Assembly: GCA_963814805.1 (NCBI GenBank) | Contig: CAWFER010000015.1 | Span: 62,001 to 126,000, forward strand | Reading direction: 5' to 3' | Length of the DNA stretch: 64,000 nucleotides | From: AP-15 sp963814805 | GTDB taxonomy: Bacteria; Pseudomonadota; Alphaproteobacteria; ATCC43930; CGMCC-115725 | In this document: one piece after another, positions 1-14,289 of the stretch | How positions within the stretch are numbered: position 1 is the first letter of the stretch | How the letters are laid out: every line of letters starts with the position of its first letter | Position numbers and translations under genes: made by a program | Notes under the pieces: generated by a model | What the model saw: only the letters and a program-made list of their open reading frames with translations | Databases searched by the model: none | Told to the model about the DNA's origin: nothing

Positions 1-164
1 GTGCGCAGCAGCGCGGCGAAATCGGCGCACAACGAGCGCACCGCGGCTTCGGGTTCTGGGCCGGGGTTGACGGTGACCACCAGAAAGATCGCGGCGCGGG
101 TCAGCTCCAGCGAGAGCAGCTGGGTCAGCGCGCGCGGTCCCGCCGCCGCTCCGGGCGAGTTCAT
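1..164 (-). CDS. DyP-type peroxidase-like protein, N-terminal fragment (cut by window edge)
   Basis: Reading leftwards from an ATG at 164 gives 54 codons that stay open to the window edge. After a short proline/alanine-rich lead the peptide contains AAIFLVVTVNPG followed by an acidic helix with AAVRSLCADFAALLR. This resembles the first beta-strand and helix of the ferredoxin-like fold at the N-terminus of DyP-type haem peroxidases, which oxidise dyes or aromatic substrates with hydrogen peroxide. The haem-ligand and catalytic residues lie outside the window. An upstream in-frame ATG at 179 is closed by a stop, so 164 is the first usable start. The assignment rests on a short N-terminal match and is tentative. 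Confidence 0.45.
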   Translation of the reverse strand, partial: MNSPGAAAGPRALTQLLSLELTRAAIFLVVTVNPGPEPEAAVRSLCADFAALLR

Positions 165-280
165 CGGCTGGATTTCATCGGTCGTTCCCCCGCACGCGGC
201 GCGATCGCACCGGTCGAAAACGCGCTATTCTCGTTTGTCGACCATGCGATAAACGGCTGGCGGGCGCAACTTGCAGCGCA

Positions 281-929
281 CTACCGCGGCCGCTTCGAGC
301 TCGGCTTCAGCGACGCGCCGCGCGGCTCGCGCGCCCGGATGATGGCGAGCGGCGGCTGCTGCCAGATGCATCCGACCGCGGCAAAGCCGGCCTCCTCGAT
401 GGTCCGCAGCTGCTGGTCGAGGCCGCCGATCAGATCGAACAGATCATAGTCGAGAAAAACGCCATCGGCTTTGACCAGCCCGGCGATCGCCCGATAGCAC
501 GCGGCAATGGCCCAGGATCGCGCAGATTGTGGATGGCGATCGCCGAGACGACCAGATCGAACGGGCCGCCGACCTGCCGGACCCAGCCCGGCTCGCGCAA
601 ATCGCCGGCCGCGTATTGGATCTGGCCGCCATGCGACGCCAGCCGCTGTTTCGCGCGATCGAGCATCGGCTGCGAATAATCCTGCAAGGTGACGCTTGGC
701 GCGGGGAAAAGCGCGCAGCACTTCTTCGGTCACGACGCCATAGCCGCCGCCGACATCGAGCACCGCGATTTCGCGCGTTCGCCGGATAGGGCGCGGATGA
801 GAGCATATCGCCGAAGGCGTGTGCGCCGTTCTCGTCGCGCTGCGCGTCGCGGGCGATCCATTCGTCGACATAGCCCGGCGAATGCCAATCGTGCCGGTCG
901 ACCGCGCGACCCTCTGTTGCCGAAGCCAT
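281..929 (-). pseudogene. class I SAM-dependent methyltransferase, frameshifted
   Basis: Three consecutive reading frames together give one methyltransferase of about 215 residues. The start is the ATG at 929, preceded by a strong GGAGGAGG ribosome-binding site. The SAM-binding motif I is VLDVGGGYG, followed by a motif II region (QDYSQPMLDRAKQRL) and a post-motif segment with FDLVVSAIAIHNLRDPG. The C-terminal strands contain FLDYDLFDL. Frame changes fall near 790, 690 and 510. Because each break is a clean one-base shift with homology continuing at once, base-calling error is as likely as true decay. The substrate cannot be told. It is divergent from the glutathione reductase gene, with 114 bp between the start codons. 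Confidence 0.7.
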
Positions 930-1043
930 CGGCGACCTCCTCCCAGCAAATATTTCAACAACGCTTTCGGCCGGAGCTTGCGACGGCGACCCGGTTGTGA
1001 CAACCAGAACATCGACAAGCTCGCGATGACGGAGTGAACTCTG

Positions 1044-2422
1044 ATGCCGCGCTATGATTTCGACCTGTTCACGATCGGCGCCGGCTCGGGCGGCGTCGCC
1101 GGTTCGCGCCGCGCCGCCGCTTATGGCGCGCGCGTCGCGATCTGCGAGGAATTGCGCGTCGGCGGCACCTGCGTGCTGCGCGGCTGCGTGCCGAAGAAGC
1201 TCTTGGTCTATGGCGCGCAATTCGCCGACGCCTTTGCCGACGCCGCCGGCTTCGGCTGGACCGTGCCGCCGGCGCGGTTCGACTGGCCGAGCCTGATCGC
1301 CGCCAAGGACAACGAGATCGGGCGTCTGTCGCAAATCTACATCAACATGCTGAACAACAGCGGCGTCGAGATCATCGACGGCCGCGGCGTCGTCGTGCGA
1401 TCCGCATACGGTCGAGGTCGCCGGGCAAACCTATACCGCCGACAAGATCATGATCGCGGTCGGCGGGCATCCGACCGTGCCCAACATTCCCGGCATCGAG
1501 CATGTGATCTCGTCGAACGAGGCGCTCGACCTGCCCCGTCTGCCGCGCCGCATCGCGATCGTCGGCGGCGGCTATATCGCCGTCGAGTTCGCCGGCATCT
1601 TCAACGGCTTCGGCTCGGAGGTCGTCGAGATCATCCGGCGCGAGGAACTGCTCTACGGCTTCGACGACGATTTGCGCGTGGCCCTGGCGCAGGAGATGCG
1701 CGGCCGCGGCATCGAGATCCACACCCGCACCCAGATCGCCCGCATCGACAAGGCGCCGCACGAGGGCTACTCGGTCTTCACCACCCATGGCCAGGAAATC
1801 TCCGCCGACCTGGTCATGTTCGCGACCGGCCGCAAGCCGAATACGCGCGGGCTCGGCCTCGCCGAGATCGGCGTCGCGATGAACCACGAGGGGGCTGTCG
1901 CAGTCGACGAATGGCAGCGCTCGACCGTGCCCAACATCTACGCGGTCGGCGACGTGACCGATCGGCTCAACCTGACCCCGGTGGCGATCGGCGAAGGCCG
2001 CGCCATCGCCGAGACCCTCTACAACAACAACCCGATCAGGATGGACCACAAGGATGTGCCGACCGCCGTGTTCAGCCAGCCGCCGATCGGCACGGTCGGG
2101 CTGACCGAGGAGGAAGCGCGGCGCGAACATCGGCGAGGTCGATATCTACAGCGCCCGCTTCAAGCCGATGAAGAACACCTTGTCCGGGCGCGACGAGCGC
2201 ACCCTGATGAAGCTCGTCGTCGACGCCAAGAGCGACCGGGTGCTCGGCTGCCACATGCTCGGCCCCGACGCGCCCGAGATCATCCAGGGCATCGCGATCG
2301 CGATCAAATGCGGCGCCACCAAGCGGCAGTTCGACCAGACCGTCGGCATCCATCCGAGTGCGGCCGAGGAGTTCGTGACGATGCGGGAGAAGACCGTGCG
2401 GCCCAAGCTCGTCGCGGAATAG
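1044..2422 (+). pseudogene. gor: glutathione-disulfide reductase, frameshifted twice
   Basis: A class I pyridine-nucleotide disulfide oxidoreductase that reduces glutathione disulfide with NADPH in the cytosol. The N-terminus has the FAD dinucleotide fold (IGAGSGGVAGSRRAA) and the redox disulfide GGTCVLRGCVPKK, cysteines at about residues 43 and 48; this spacing with VPKK is typical of glutathione reductases. The NADPH fold follows (IVGGGYIAVEFAG), then the second FAD motif NIYAVGDVTD. The dimerisation domain ends with the catalytic histidine region VGIHPSAAEEF. Frame changes occur near 1397, where a lost base would restore VRDPHTVEV, and near 2125. Total coding length of about 459 codons matches the family. 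The stop is at 2420-2422. Confidence 0.85.
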
Positions 2423-2450
2423 GAACAGCCTTCGACCAACAAGAGCCGGC

Positions 2451-4529
2451 TCACCCGGCGCGCAGATATTGCGCGGCTTCGTCGCGCCGGAACAGGTAGA
2501 GGAGCGTACGCAAGGCCCGGCCGCGCGCGCTTTCGAGGTGCGGGTCGCGGTCGAGCACGAGGCGGGCGTCGTCATGGGCGATCGCGATCAGCTCGGCATG
2601 GGCGGCGAGATCGGCCAGCCGTAGGGTCGGCAAGCCGCTCTGCCGCGTGCCCAGCACCTCGCCGGCGCCGCGCAGCCGCAAATCCTCTTCGGCGATGCGA
2701 AACCCGTCATCGGTCTCGCGCAAGGTGGAGAGCCGCCGCCGCGCCACCTCGCCCAACGGCGACTGGTACAGCAACAAGCAGGTCGAGGGCTTATCGCCGC
2801 GACCGATGCGGCCGCGCAGCTGGTGCAATTGGGCAAGGCCAAAGCGCTCGGCGTGCTCGATGACCATGACCGTCGCTTGGGCCACGTCGACCCCAACCTC
2901 GATCACCGTCGTCGCCACCAGGAGGTCGATCGCGTCGCCGGCGAACCCGGCCATGACCCGGTCCTTGTCGGTCGTCTTCATCCGGCCGTGCACCAGGCCG
3001 ACGCGGCCGGGCGCCAGTCTCTCCAGCGCCTTATGGCGCTCACAAGCGGCGGCAAGATCGGATTCCTCGGATTCGTCGACCAGCGGGCAGATCCAATAGG
3101 CCTTGGCGTCTTGGGCGAGCGCGCGGCCGACCGCCGCCGTAACTTCGTCGAGGCGTTCGAGCGCCACCGTGCGGGTGTCGATCCGCTGGCGGCCCGGCGG
3201 CTTTTCATCGAGCCGCGAGACGTCGATGTCGCCATAGGCGGTCATCATCAGGGTGCGCGGGATCGGGGTCGCGCTCATCAGGAGGGTGTCGGCGTCGCGG
3301 CCCTTCTCGGCGAGCGCCAGGCGCTGCTCGACGCCAAAGCGGTGCTGCTCGTCGATGACCGCGAGGGCGAGGTCGCGAAAGACCACATCGGGCTGAAAGA
3401 GGGCGTGGGTCCCGACCACGATCGGGGTCAGGCCCGAAGCGAGGCTCGCCAAAATCGCGCCGCGGCCCTGGCCCTTCTCGCGCCCGGTCAAGAGGCCGAT
3501 CTCGAGCCCGGCCGGGCCGCTCATCCGGCGCAGGGTCGCCTGATGCTGACGGGCGAGGATCTCGGTCGGCGCCATCAGCGCGGCCTGCGCCCCGCTCTCG
3601 ACCGCGCTCAGCATCGCCATCAGCGCCACCACGGTCTTGCCGCTGCCGACATCGCCTTGCAAGAGCCGCATCATGCGCCGGGGCCGCGCCATCTCGGCGC
3701 TGATCTCGGCGATCGCCAGACGTTGCGCGCCGGTCATGGCGAAGCCGAGCCCGGCTTCGACCTTGGCGGCGAGCGCGCCCGCGCCGACGATCGCCCGGCC
3801 CGGTCGGCGCTGGCGGCGGGCGCGCACCAAGGCCACCGCGAGCTGGCTGGCGAACACCTCGTCATAGGCGAGCCGCTCGCGCGCCGGCTGCGAGGGGGAG
3901 AGCTCGGCCTCGGTCGCGGGGGAGTGGACTTCACGCAGCGCGTCGGCCCAACCAGGCCAGCCGCGCCGCCGGCTCAGGGCGGGGTCGATCCATTCGGGCA
4001 AATCCGGGAGCCGGTCGAGCGCCGCCGCCACCGACCGCTGCACCAGGCGCGGCGTCAGCCCGGCGGTCAGCGGGTAGACCGGCTCGATCGGCTTCAGCCG
4101 GTCGAGTTCGTCGGGGCGCAGCGCCAGGTCGGGGTGCGGCATCTGCGCCATGCCGTTGTAGAACTCGACCCGGCCGCTGACGATCCGCTCGGCGCCAATC
4201 GGGTAGAGGCGCGCCAAATAATCGCTTTTGACGTTGAAGTAGACCAGCGTCAGAGTTCCGGTATCGTCGGCGCAGAACACCCGGTAGGGCCTGCGCCCGG
4301 TTCCGGCCTCGTGCGCCTCGACCCGGATACGGACCGTTGCGATCTGGTCCGGCGCCAGATCGCGCACCGGCGGCGCTGCACGGCGGTCGACGATGCCGCA
4401 GGGCAGGTGCCACAACAGGTCGACGACCAGCGGCCCGGCCAGCCGCTCGAACAGCCGGGCGAGCTGCGGCCCGATGCCGGGCAGCGCGGTCACTTGGGCA
4501 AAGAGGCTGTCGAGGATGGCCGGACGCAT
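2451..4529 (-). CDS. recG: ATP-dependent DNA helicase RecG
   Basis: RecG is a superfamily 2 helicase that remodels stalled replication forks and Holliday junctions. The 692-residue frame is intact and of family length. It opens with the helix-hairpin-like ALPGIGPQLARLFERLAG and the OB/wedge domain. The helicase core has Walker A GDVGSGKT, the DEQH box (AVIDEQHRFGVEQR), motif III SATPIPRTL, and motifs V/VI in ATTVIEVGVDV and LHQLRGRIGRG. The frame stays open for 55 more codons upstream, but the ATG at 4529 gives the usual RecG N-terminus and the upstream residues show no homology. It is divergent from sdhE, with about 85 bp between; recG-sdhE-mfd adjacency is common in Alphaproteobacteria. Confidence 0.96.
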   Translation of the reverse strand: MRPAILDSLFAQVTALPGIGPQLARLFERLAGPLVVDLLWHLPCGIVDRRAAPPVRDLAPDQIATVRIRVEAHEAGTGRRPYRVFCADDTGTLTLVYFNVKSDYLARLYPIGAERIVSGRVEFYNGMAQMPHPDLALRPDELDRLKPIEPVYPLTAGLTPRLVQRSVAAALDRLPDLPEWIDPALSRRRGWPGWADALREVHSPATEAELSPSQPARERLAYDEVFASQLAVALVRARRQRRPGRAIVGAGALAAKVEAGLGFAMTGAQRLAIAEISAEMARPRRMMRLLQGDVGSGKTVVALMAMLSAVESGAQAALMAPTEILARQHQATLRRMSGPAGLEIGLLTGREKGQGRGAILASLASGLTPIVVGTHALFQPDVVFRDLALAVIDEQHRFGVEQRLALAEKGRDADTLLMSATPIPRTLMMTAYGDIDVSRLDEKPPGRQRIDTRTVALERLDEVTAAVGRALAQDAKAYWICPLVDESEESDLAAACERHKALERLAPGRVGLVHGRMKTTDKDRVMAGFAGDAIDLLVATTVIEVGVDVAQATVMVIEHAERFGLAQLHQLRGRIGRGDKPSTCLLLYQSPLGEVARRRLSTLRETDDGFRIAEEDLRLRGAGEVLGTRQSGLPTLRLADLAAHAELIAIAHDDARLVLDRDPHLESARGRALRTLLYLFRRDEAAQYLRAG

Positions 4530-4614
4530 ATCGGGTTTGAGCGGAGCAGGTTCGGGCTGACACTGCGCTCGGGGATGTCTATATCCCTCTTCGCACACCG
4601 CCAAGAGCGCCCGA

Positions 4615-4887
4615 GTGACACCCCCCTGCGAGATCCGCCGCAAACGCCTGATGTTCCGATCCTGGCGCCGCGGCACGCGCGAGAGCGACCTCATTCTCGG
4701 CCGCTTTGCCGAGGCCCATCTCGCCAGGTTCGACCGAGCGCAGCTCGACCGCTACGAAGCGCTCCTCGAATGCGCCGACGCCGATCTGTTCGACTGGGTG
4801 AGCGGCCAGGAACCACCGCCGCCGGCGCTCGACCATGACGTGATGCGCCTTCTGCTTTCATTCCGATCGCCGTTACCGGGCCGATGA
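4615..4887 (+). CDS. sdhE: FAD assembly factor SdhE (succinate dehydrogenase assembly factor 2 family)
   Basis: A 90-residue protein starting from GTG at 4615. SdhE-family proteins promote covalent attachment of FAD to the succinate dehydrogenase flavoprotein. The conserved motif is visible as SWRRGTRESD, matching the RGxxE signature of the family, followed by the helical bundle with DLILGRFAEAHL, RYEALLECADADLFDWV and a C-terminal LLLSF. Length and residue pattern are typical. The gene sits between divergent recG and downstream mfd, the arrangement seen in many Alphaproteobacteria. It is intact despite the many indels in neighbouring genes. Confidence 0.9.
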   Translation: MTPPCEIRRKRLMFRSWRRGTRESDLILGRFAEAHLARFDRAQLDRYEALLECADADLFDWVSGQEPPPPALDHDVMRLLLSFRSPLPGR

Positions 4888-4894
4888 CGTTGGA

Positions 4895-5048
4895 GGCCAT
4901 GGCGCGCGCTCCCTCTCTGCCTTTGGGGGCGGAGAGGGTCGGGGTGAGGCGGGGGCTATTCTGCAGCCCGCATTCCCACCTTGCCCTCCCCATCGCCGCG
5001 GCGATGGGTCCCCGCCCTCTCCCCCCGGAAGGGCGGAGGGCGCTAGGC
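4895..5048. repeat. GC-rich palindromic intergenic repeat (REP-like) between sdhE and mfd
   Basis: The gap between sdhE and mfd is filled by GC-rich inverted sequences: CTCTCTGCC pairs with GGCGGAGAG, GAGGGTCGGGGTGAGG follows, and further on CCGCCCTC pairs with GAGGGCG around a CCCCCCGGAA centre. Such CTCTCCC / GGGAGAGGG units are widely dispersed intergenic repeats in proteobacterial genomes. It could act as a transcript-stabilising or terminating hairpin for sdhE, but no U-tract follows, so intrinsic termination is not supported. Confidence 0.55.
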
Positions 5049-5056
5049 GCGACCGC

Positions 5057-8644
<3,588 letters not shown>

Positions 8645-8823
8645 ACAAGCTGCTGCGTCGACCGGTTTGTGACCGCGCCGTGTCTGCCGGTTCGCCAGCA
8701 GAAATCGTCGAAACAGCGTTTCCGGTGCATCGCGCAGGCGCTCGAGGTGTTGACCAGGGAGACGGCCGGGTCCGGGCTTGCCGGCGCCGTTTCGCCCGGC
8801 CGATCTTGACGGAGGGTCATGCC

Positions 8824-9132
8824 ATGTATCTCGCTCGCTTTTCCTATGACGTGCGACCGGTCGACCGCCAGCGCGCCGTCGATTTCATCCGGCGCGAGGT
8901 CGAAGCCGCGCGGGCCAATGGTCTCAACGCGCGGCTGCTGGTGCCACTGACTCGCGGTCACGGCGGCGGCCCGGCATTGCAGTTCGAGGTCGAATTGAAG
9001 GGGCTCGATCAGCTCGATCAATTCCGCAACCGCGGCGTCGGATCGACCGAGGAAACCGGGAACTGGATGCACGCCTTCAGCGAGGTGCTGACCCAGCCGC
9101 CCTGTGTCGAAATCCTGCGCTTCGAGACCTGA
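8824..9132 (+). CDS. small conserved protein of unknown function (about 102 residues)
   Basis: An intact 102-residue frame with a GGAGGG ribosome-binding site close before the ATG. I do not recognise a named family. The sequence starts MYLARFSYDVRPVDRQRAVDF, has a basic helix (RREVEAARANGLNARLL), then a GHGGG turn, a strand (LQFEVELKGLDQLDQF) and a C-terminal CVEILRF strand. The alternating helix/strand pattern could fit a dimeric alpha-beta barrel (NIPSNAP/DUF1330-like), but this is a guess. No signal peptide or membrane segment. It lies alone, about 180 bp after mfd and 120 bp before the DUF882 gene. Confidence 0.7.
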   Translation: MYLARFSYDVRPVDRQRAVDFIRREVEAARANGLNARLLVPLTRGHGGGPALQFEVELKGLDQLDQFRNRGVGSTEETGNWMHAFSEVLTQPPCVEILRFET

Positions 9133-9250
9133 TCGTCCGGCCTCGGCCGCAGCCTTCGACCTGTGCGATCTCGATCGCGGATTGGCGATGACCATGTCGC
9201 CATTTGGCGGGTGAACTCGCCTGTCGATTCGCGCTATCCTCCGCGCCGGG

Positions 9251-9916
9251 ATGGATCGGCGTTTGCTTCTCTCGATGGCCGCCGGCTGGGCGGCGTGGCC
9301 CAGGCTGGCGCGAGCGGCGCCACAGCCGCCGGCGTTGCGAAGGCTGCGGCTGGTCAACCCTCATACCGGCGAGACCTTTGACGGCGCCTACCGCGACGAC
9401 AAGGGTCCGATCGCGCGGGTGATCCAGGAACTGTGCGTCTTTCTGCGCGATTTCCATTGCGGCGCCGAAACGCAAATGGATGTCGGGGTCATCGATTTTC
9501 TGGCCGCTGTCCTCGACGCGGTCGGCGAGAGCAAGGCGACGATCCTGTCCGCCTATCGCACGCCCGCGACCAACGCGATGCTGGCGAGTACGATGTTCGG
9601 GGTGGCCGAGAACAGCCAGCACATCTATGGCCGGGCGCTCGACATATCCGTCGGCTCCAGGCTCGCCGAGGCAATGGCGGCGGCGCGGGCGATGCGCCGC
9701 GGCGGCGTCGGCTGGTATCCGCATTCGGGCTTTATCCACATCGATACCGGGCCGGTGCGCAACTGGACGCTCGACGCGGGTGGGCTCGAAAATCTGCTGC
9801 TGTTCGATGGCGGCGCGATGCCGTTCGACGGGGCGCGGCGGCCGCTGTCGGTGGCCCAGCGGCTGTCGTTGCGGGGCCAGCTGGCCCGCGCCGAGTTCAT
9901 CGCCCGCCGCCACTAG
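9251..9916 (+). CDS. DUF882 / YcbK-type murein peptidase-like protein with Tat signal
   Basis: A 221-residue exported protein. The N-terminus MDRRLLLSMAAGWAAW with an Ala-rich end has a twin-arginine pair and a hydrophobic stretch, consistent with Tat export. The mature part has the DUF882/peptidase M15-like core: LRLVNPHTGETFDGAYRD, LSAYRTPATN, the metal-site segment SQHIYGRALDI and a second histidine motif SGFIHIDTGPVRNW. YcbK-like members are periplasmic zinc peptidases related to D-Ala-D-Ala carboxypeptidases acting on peptidoglycan. The His/Asp residues expected for zinc binding (H in QHIYGRALD, H in HIDTG) are present. Length fits the family. The frame is intact and ends 25 bp before the convergent ferritin-like/VIT gene. 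Confidence 0.85.
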   Translation: MDRRLLLSMAAGWAAWPRLARAAPQPPALRRLRLVNPHTGETFDGAYRDDKGPIARVIQELCVFLRDFHCGAETQMDVGVIDFLAAVLDAVGESKATILSAYRTPATNAMLASTMFGVAENSQHIYGRALDISVGSRLAEAMAAARAMRRGGVGWYPHSGFIHIDTGPVRNWTLDAGGLENLLLFDGGAMPFDGARRPLSVAQRLSLRGQLARAEFIARRH

Positions 9917-9940
9917 CGATGCCTTTAGCCCGGCGCGAGG

Positions 9941-11076
9941 TCAGCCGGCGACGGCGATGCCGATCAGCTTGCCGACGCCAAAGGTGACGCCGGCGGCGGC
10001 GAGCCCGACCGCCAGCTGTCGGGCCGCCGAAAACGCCATCCCGCGGCCGGTAAAGAGCGCCGTGCCGCCGCCGATCAGCAGCAAGGCGAGGCTGCTCGCG
10101 GCCAGACTGGCGATCAGCGCCGGCAACCCGGCCAAGGCGAAATAGGGCGCTACCGGAAAGATTGCGCCCGCGCGTGAACAACAGGAACGAGGCGCCCGCG
10201 GCGACCCAGGCCGAGCCGCCGAGCTCGTCGGGGTCGATCCCCAGCTCCTCGCGCACCAGGGTGTCGAGCGCGGTCTTCTTGTTGGCGATCAGCTGCTGGG
10301 CCAGGGTTTTCGCCAGCTCTTCGGGCACGCCCTTTGCCTGATAGATCAGCGCCAGCTCCTCCTGTTCCTCCTCCGGGACCTGTTCGAGTTCGGCGGCTTC
10401 GGTATCGATCTGGCGCTGGGCGGATTCGCGCGCGGTGTTGACCGACAGCCATTCGCCGAGCGCCATCGAGCACGACCCGGCCAACAGGCCCGCCAGACCG
10501 GTGACGAGGATCGCGCGCGGCGCCATATCGGCTCCGGCCACACCCATGACCAGGCTGAGGTTAGAGACGAGCCCGTCATTGGCGCCGAGCACTGCGGCGC
10601 GCAAGCGCGTTGCCGCCCATGCCGCGGTGCCGGCCTTCGAGCCGCGCCAGGGTCGGGCCGCTGAACCCGGCCGGAGCCGGCGAGGCCAGCGCCTCGATGA
10701 TCCGCGCATGCGAGCGCTCGGTCGCCGGCAGGCCGCCGGCGACCGCCTCCGGCTGGGCTTCGTAAGCGCCGCTGTCCATCTGCTCGAGGGTGTTGACCGT
10801 CGGCAGCACAAAGGCCGGGCCAAAGCGCCGCGCCAGCCATTCGAGCGCGCGGGTCCGGAAACCCGGCCGCAGCTGCGGCACGCGCTGGCCGAGCGCCACG
10901 ATCTGGCGCTTCCAGAATTCGGCATGGGCCGCCTCGATCGCCGCGAGCCGGGCATAGACCTGCGCCAGCTGCGGGTTCTTCTCGGTCTTGGACAAGGTCT
11001 GATAGAGCGCCGCGCTGTCGACCTCGCCCTGAAGATTGGCGGTATAGCGGCGCCGCGACTCATGCTGCTCGGCCAT
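9941..11076 (-). pseudogene. mbfA: ferritin-like domain / VIT1-CCC1 iron-manganese transporter fusion (Mbfa-like), frameshifted
   Basis: The N-terminal 130 or so residues form a rubrerythrin-like four-helix region (YTANLQGEVDSAALYQTL, AAIEAAHAEFWKRQI) carrying the Glu/His pattern of a di-iron site. A VIT1/CCC1 membrane domain follows: AAVLGANDGLVSNLSLVMG, GLLAGSCSMALGEWLSV, a charged cytosolic segment (LEQVPEEEQEELALIYQ), and C-terminal membrane helices ending LAAAGVTFGVGKLIGIAVAG. This architecture is the erythrin-VIT family (membrane-bound ferritin A), an inner-membrane iron exporter or detoxifier in rhizobia and relatives. Two frame changes, near 10605 and 10170, interrupt it. The start at 11076 has AAGGA upstream. 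Control by an iron regulator such as Irr is usual in relatives, but I could not identify an operator. Confidence 0.8.
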
Positions 11077-11098
11077 CAGCCTATCCTTTGCGCCGATA

Positions 11099-11817
11099 TC
11101 AATGGGAAGCAAACGTCACAACGACGCCGGTCGCGGCGTCGACCGGGGCCGGGAAAGGTGTCTCGAAATGCGCGACTTCGCCTGGCTGGAGCAGCGCTTT
11201 GGGCGGATCGACGATCTCGAACTGGACCTCCTTGCCGGTGGGAATCCTGCAGCGCCAGCCGCAACCGCGGCACTGCGCGCGCGGTGCTGCCGAGATTGAC
11301 GATTTCGCCGCCGATGGTCAGCCCATCGGCGGTGCGCGTCGGCACGATCTTGCCGATCACCAGACCCGGCGCCGGAGGCTTCGACCGGGTGGCCGATCCA
11401 GGCATAGAGCCGCGCCGCCGACGGCCAGATCGCCGCAACCCGGCCGCGGGCGATAATCCCGAGCAAAACGGCAAGCCCGAGCAGTACGACGAGAACGATC
11501 GGCGCCACCCAGATCAGCGCCGACGGACGGCGACCCGCACTGGGCGCCAGCCTCGCTCGCCGGCCGAGGGCGCCCTCGAAGCTCGGACCCCACAGCGGCT
11601 CGGGCGGGTTCCCGAGCCTCGGCTCGCCACGCGGTGGCGCAGCCGCCTCGGCCGCCTGGCCCGTCTGCGGCTTCTCGTCCAACAGCTTCTCGTCCGGCGA
11701 CGCATGATGCCAGGTATGGCCGCAATTGGCGCAGCGGACGGTGCGTCCGGCCGGGCCGCCAAGATCCTGCCGTTCGACGCGATAACAGGTGCCGCAGACG
11801 GGGCAGGTCAAGGTCAT
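11099..11817 (-). pseudogene. zinc-ribbon (MJ0042-type) and DUF3426 membrane protein, frameshifted
   Basis: The first 40 residues form a zinc ribbon with paired cysteines: CPVCGTCYRV then RCANCGHTWH, the MJ0042-type ribbon found at the N-terminus of many alphaproteobacterial proteins. A charged, proline-rich linker and one membrane helix follow (LIWVAPIVLVVLLGLAVLLG). After frame changes near 11370 and 11240 the C-terminal beta-rich region continues with GLTIGGEIVNLGSTARAVP and ALLQPGEVAHFETPFPAP, as in DUF3426. It ends at the TGA at 11099. Function is unknown; the family is thought to be envelope-associated. It lies 22 bp before the ferritin-like/VIT gene and 48 bp after the acyl-CoA dehydrogenase, within the minus-strand gene run. 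Confidence 0.75.
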
Positions 11818-11865
11818 CAGGCAAGCGCGGCAGAGCCGGCTAACGCCGCCGCCGCCCGGCGCGGA

Positions 11866-13020
11866 TCATGCCGCGGCCGAGGACGCACCGGCGCGGGCCA
11901 GCGCGCGCAAATGATGCCCGGCATCGCCAAACATCGTGTCGATCATCGTCACGCGCTTGAAGTAATGGCCGACCTTGTACTCCATGGTCATGCCGATGCC
12001 GCCATGCAGCTGGATCGCCTGCTGGCCGACGAAGCGCCCGGAGCGCCCGATCTGCACCTTCGCCGCCGACAGCGCGCTGCGGCGCTCGGCCGGCGTTTTG
12101 CTCGGCGGTCATCATCGTCGCGAACATCGCCATGCTGCGCGCCTGCTCCAAGCGCCACCAGCATGTCGACGGCGCGGTGCTGCAGCACCTGGAAGCTGCC
12201 GATCTCGCGGCCGAACTGCCGGCGCGTCTTCAGATAATCGACGGTCAGCTCGTGCATCACCGCCATCGCCCCGACCGCCTCGGCGCAGAGCGCGGCGATC
12301 GCCTCGTCGACGACGCGCTCGACCAGCGGCAACGCCGCGCCCGGCTCGCCCAGCACCGCCTCCGGGCCGACGCGCACGCCGGCGAGGGTGATCTCGGCGG
12401 CGCGCGAGCCGTCCTGGGTCGGATAGCCCCGCCGCGAGACGCCGGCAGCCTTGGCGTCGACCAGAAAGACGCCGACCCCATCACGCTCGCGCCGCCCGCC
12501 GCCGATCCGCGCGGTCACGATCAGCCGGTCGGCGCTGTCGCCGTGCAGCACCACGCCCTTTTCGCCGTCGAGCACCCAGCCGGCGCCGTCGCGCCGCGCC
12601 CGTGTCGCGATGTCGGCGAGATTGTAGCGCGACTGCCGCTCGGTATGGGCGAAGGCCAGGGTCAGGCTGCCGTCGGCGATCCCGGGGATCAGCGCCGCGC
12701 ATTGCTCGGCGTCTGCCGCCATGGCGCAGAAACCCGCCGCCCAGCACGACCGTCGCCAGAAACGGCTCGAGCGCTAGGGCGCGGCCGAACGCCTCCATCG
12801 CGATCATGGTTTCGATGGGGCCGCCGCCGGAGCCGCCGTAATTCTCGGCAAACGGCAGTCCGAGCAGCCCGAGCTCGGCATATTGCGCCCACAGCTCGCG
12901 GCTCCAGCCTTCCGGGTTCTGCCCATAGGCCTTGCGCTGCTCGAAGCTGTAGCGGTCGCCGATCAGCCGGTCGAGGCTCTCCTTCAGCAGCCGCTGCTCT
13001 TCGCTCAGATCGAAATCCAT
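11866..13020 (-). pseudogene. acyl-CoA dehydrogenase, frameshifted
   Basis: An FAD-dependent acyl-CoA dehydrogenase that introduces the alpha-beta double bond in acyl-CoAs. The N-terminus MDFDLSEEQRLLKESLDRLI is the usual helical start; the middle domain has LAFAHTERQSRYNL and GWVLDGEKGVVLHGD; the C-terminal helical domain contains YLKTRRQFGREIGSFQVLQHR and AIQLHGGIGMTMEY. Frame changes near 12725, 12160 and 12075 divide it, but total length of about 384 codons is normal. It lies about 50 bp after the other dehydrogenase, in the fadB-like operon. Paired dehydrogenase genes of this kind often form heteromeric enzymes in steroid or branched-acyl breakdown; that is an inference from context. Confidence 0.85.
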
Positions 13021-13068
13021 CGCTCGGCGTCCCTCCCCTGCCCTAACCGTCGGCAACGCATCAGGTTG

Positions 13069-14275
<1,207 letters not shown>

Positions 14276-14289
14276 GGCGCACTCCCTGT

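Noticed and set aside
444..1334. A long minus-strand frame spanning the methyltransferase and gor starts
   Set aside because: Only its part near 930-790 encodes the methyltransferase N-terminus; the rest is antisense to gor.
2823..4838. A 671-codon open frame antisense to recG
   Set aside because: Shadow of the GC-rich recG reading; low-complexity Arg/Gly/Ala composition and no family match.
10435..12237. A 600-codon plus-strand frame across the ferritin-like/VIT1, zinc-ribbon and acyl-CoA dehydrogenase genes
   Set aside because: Crosses three recognisable minus-strand genes and has no domain of its own.
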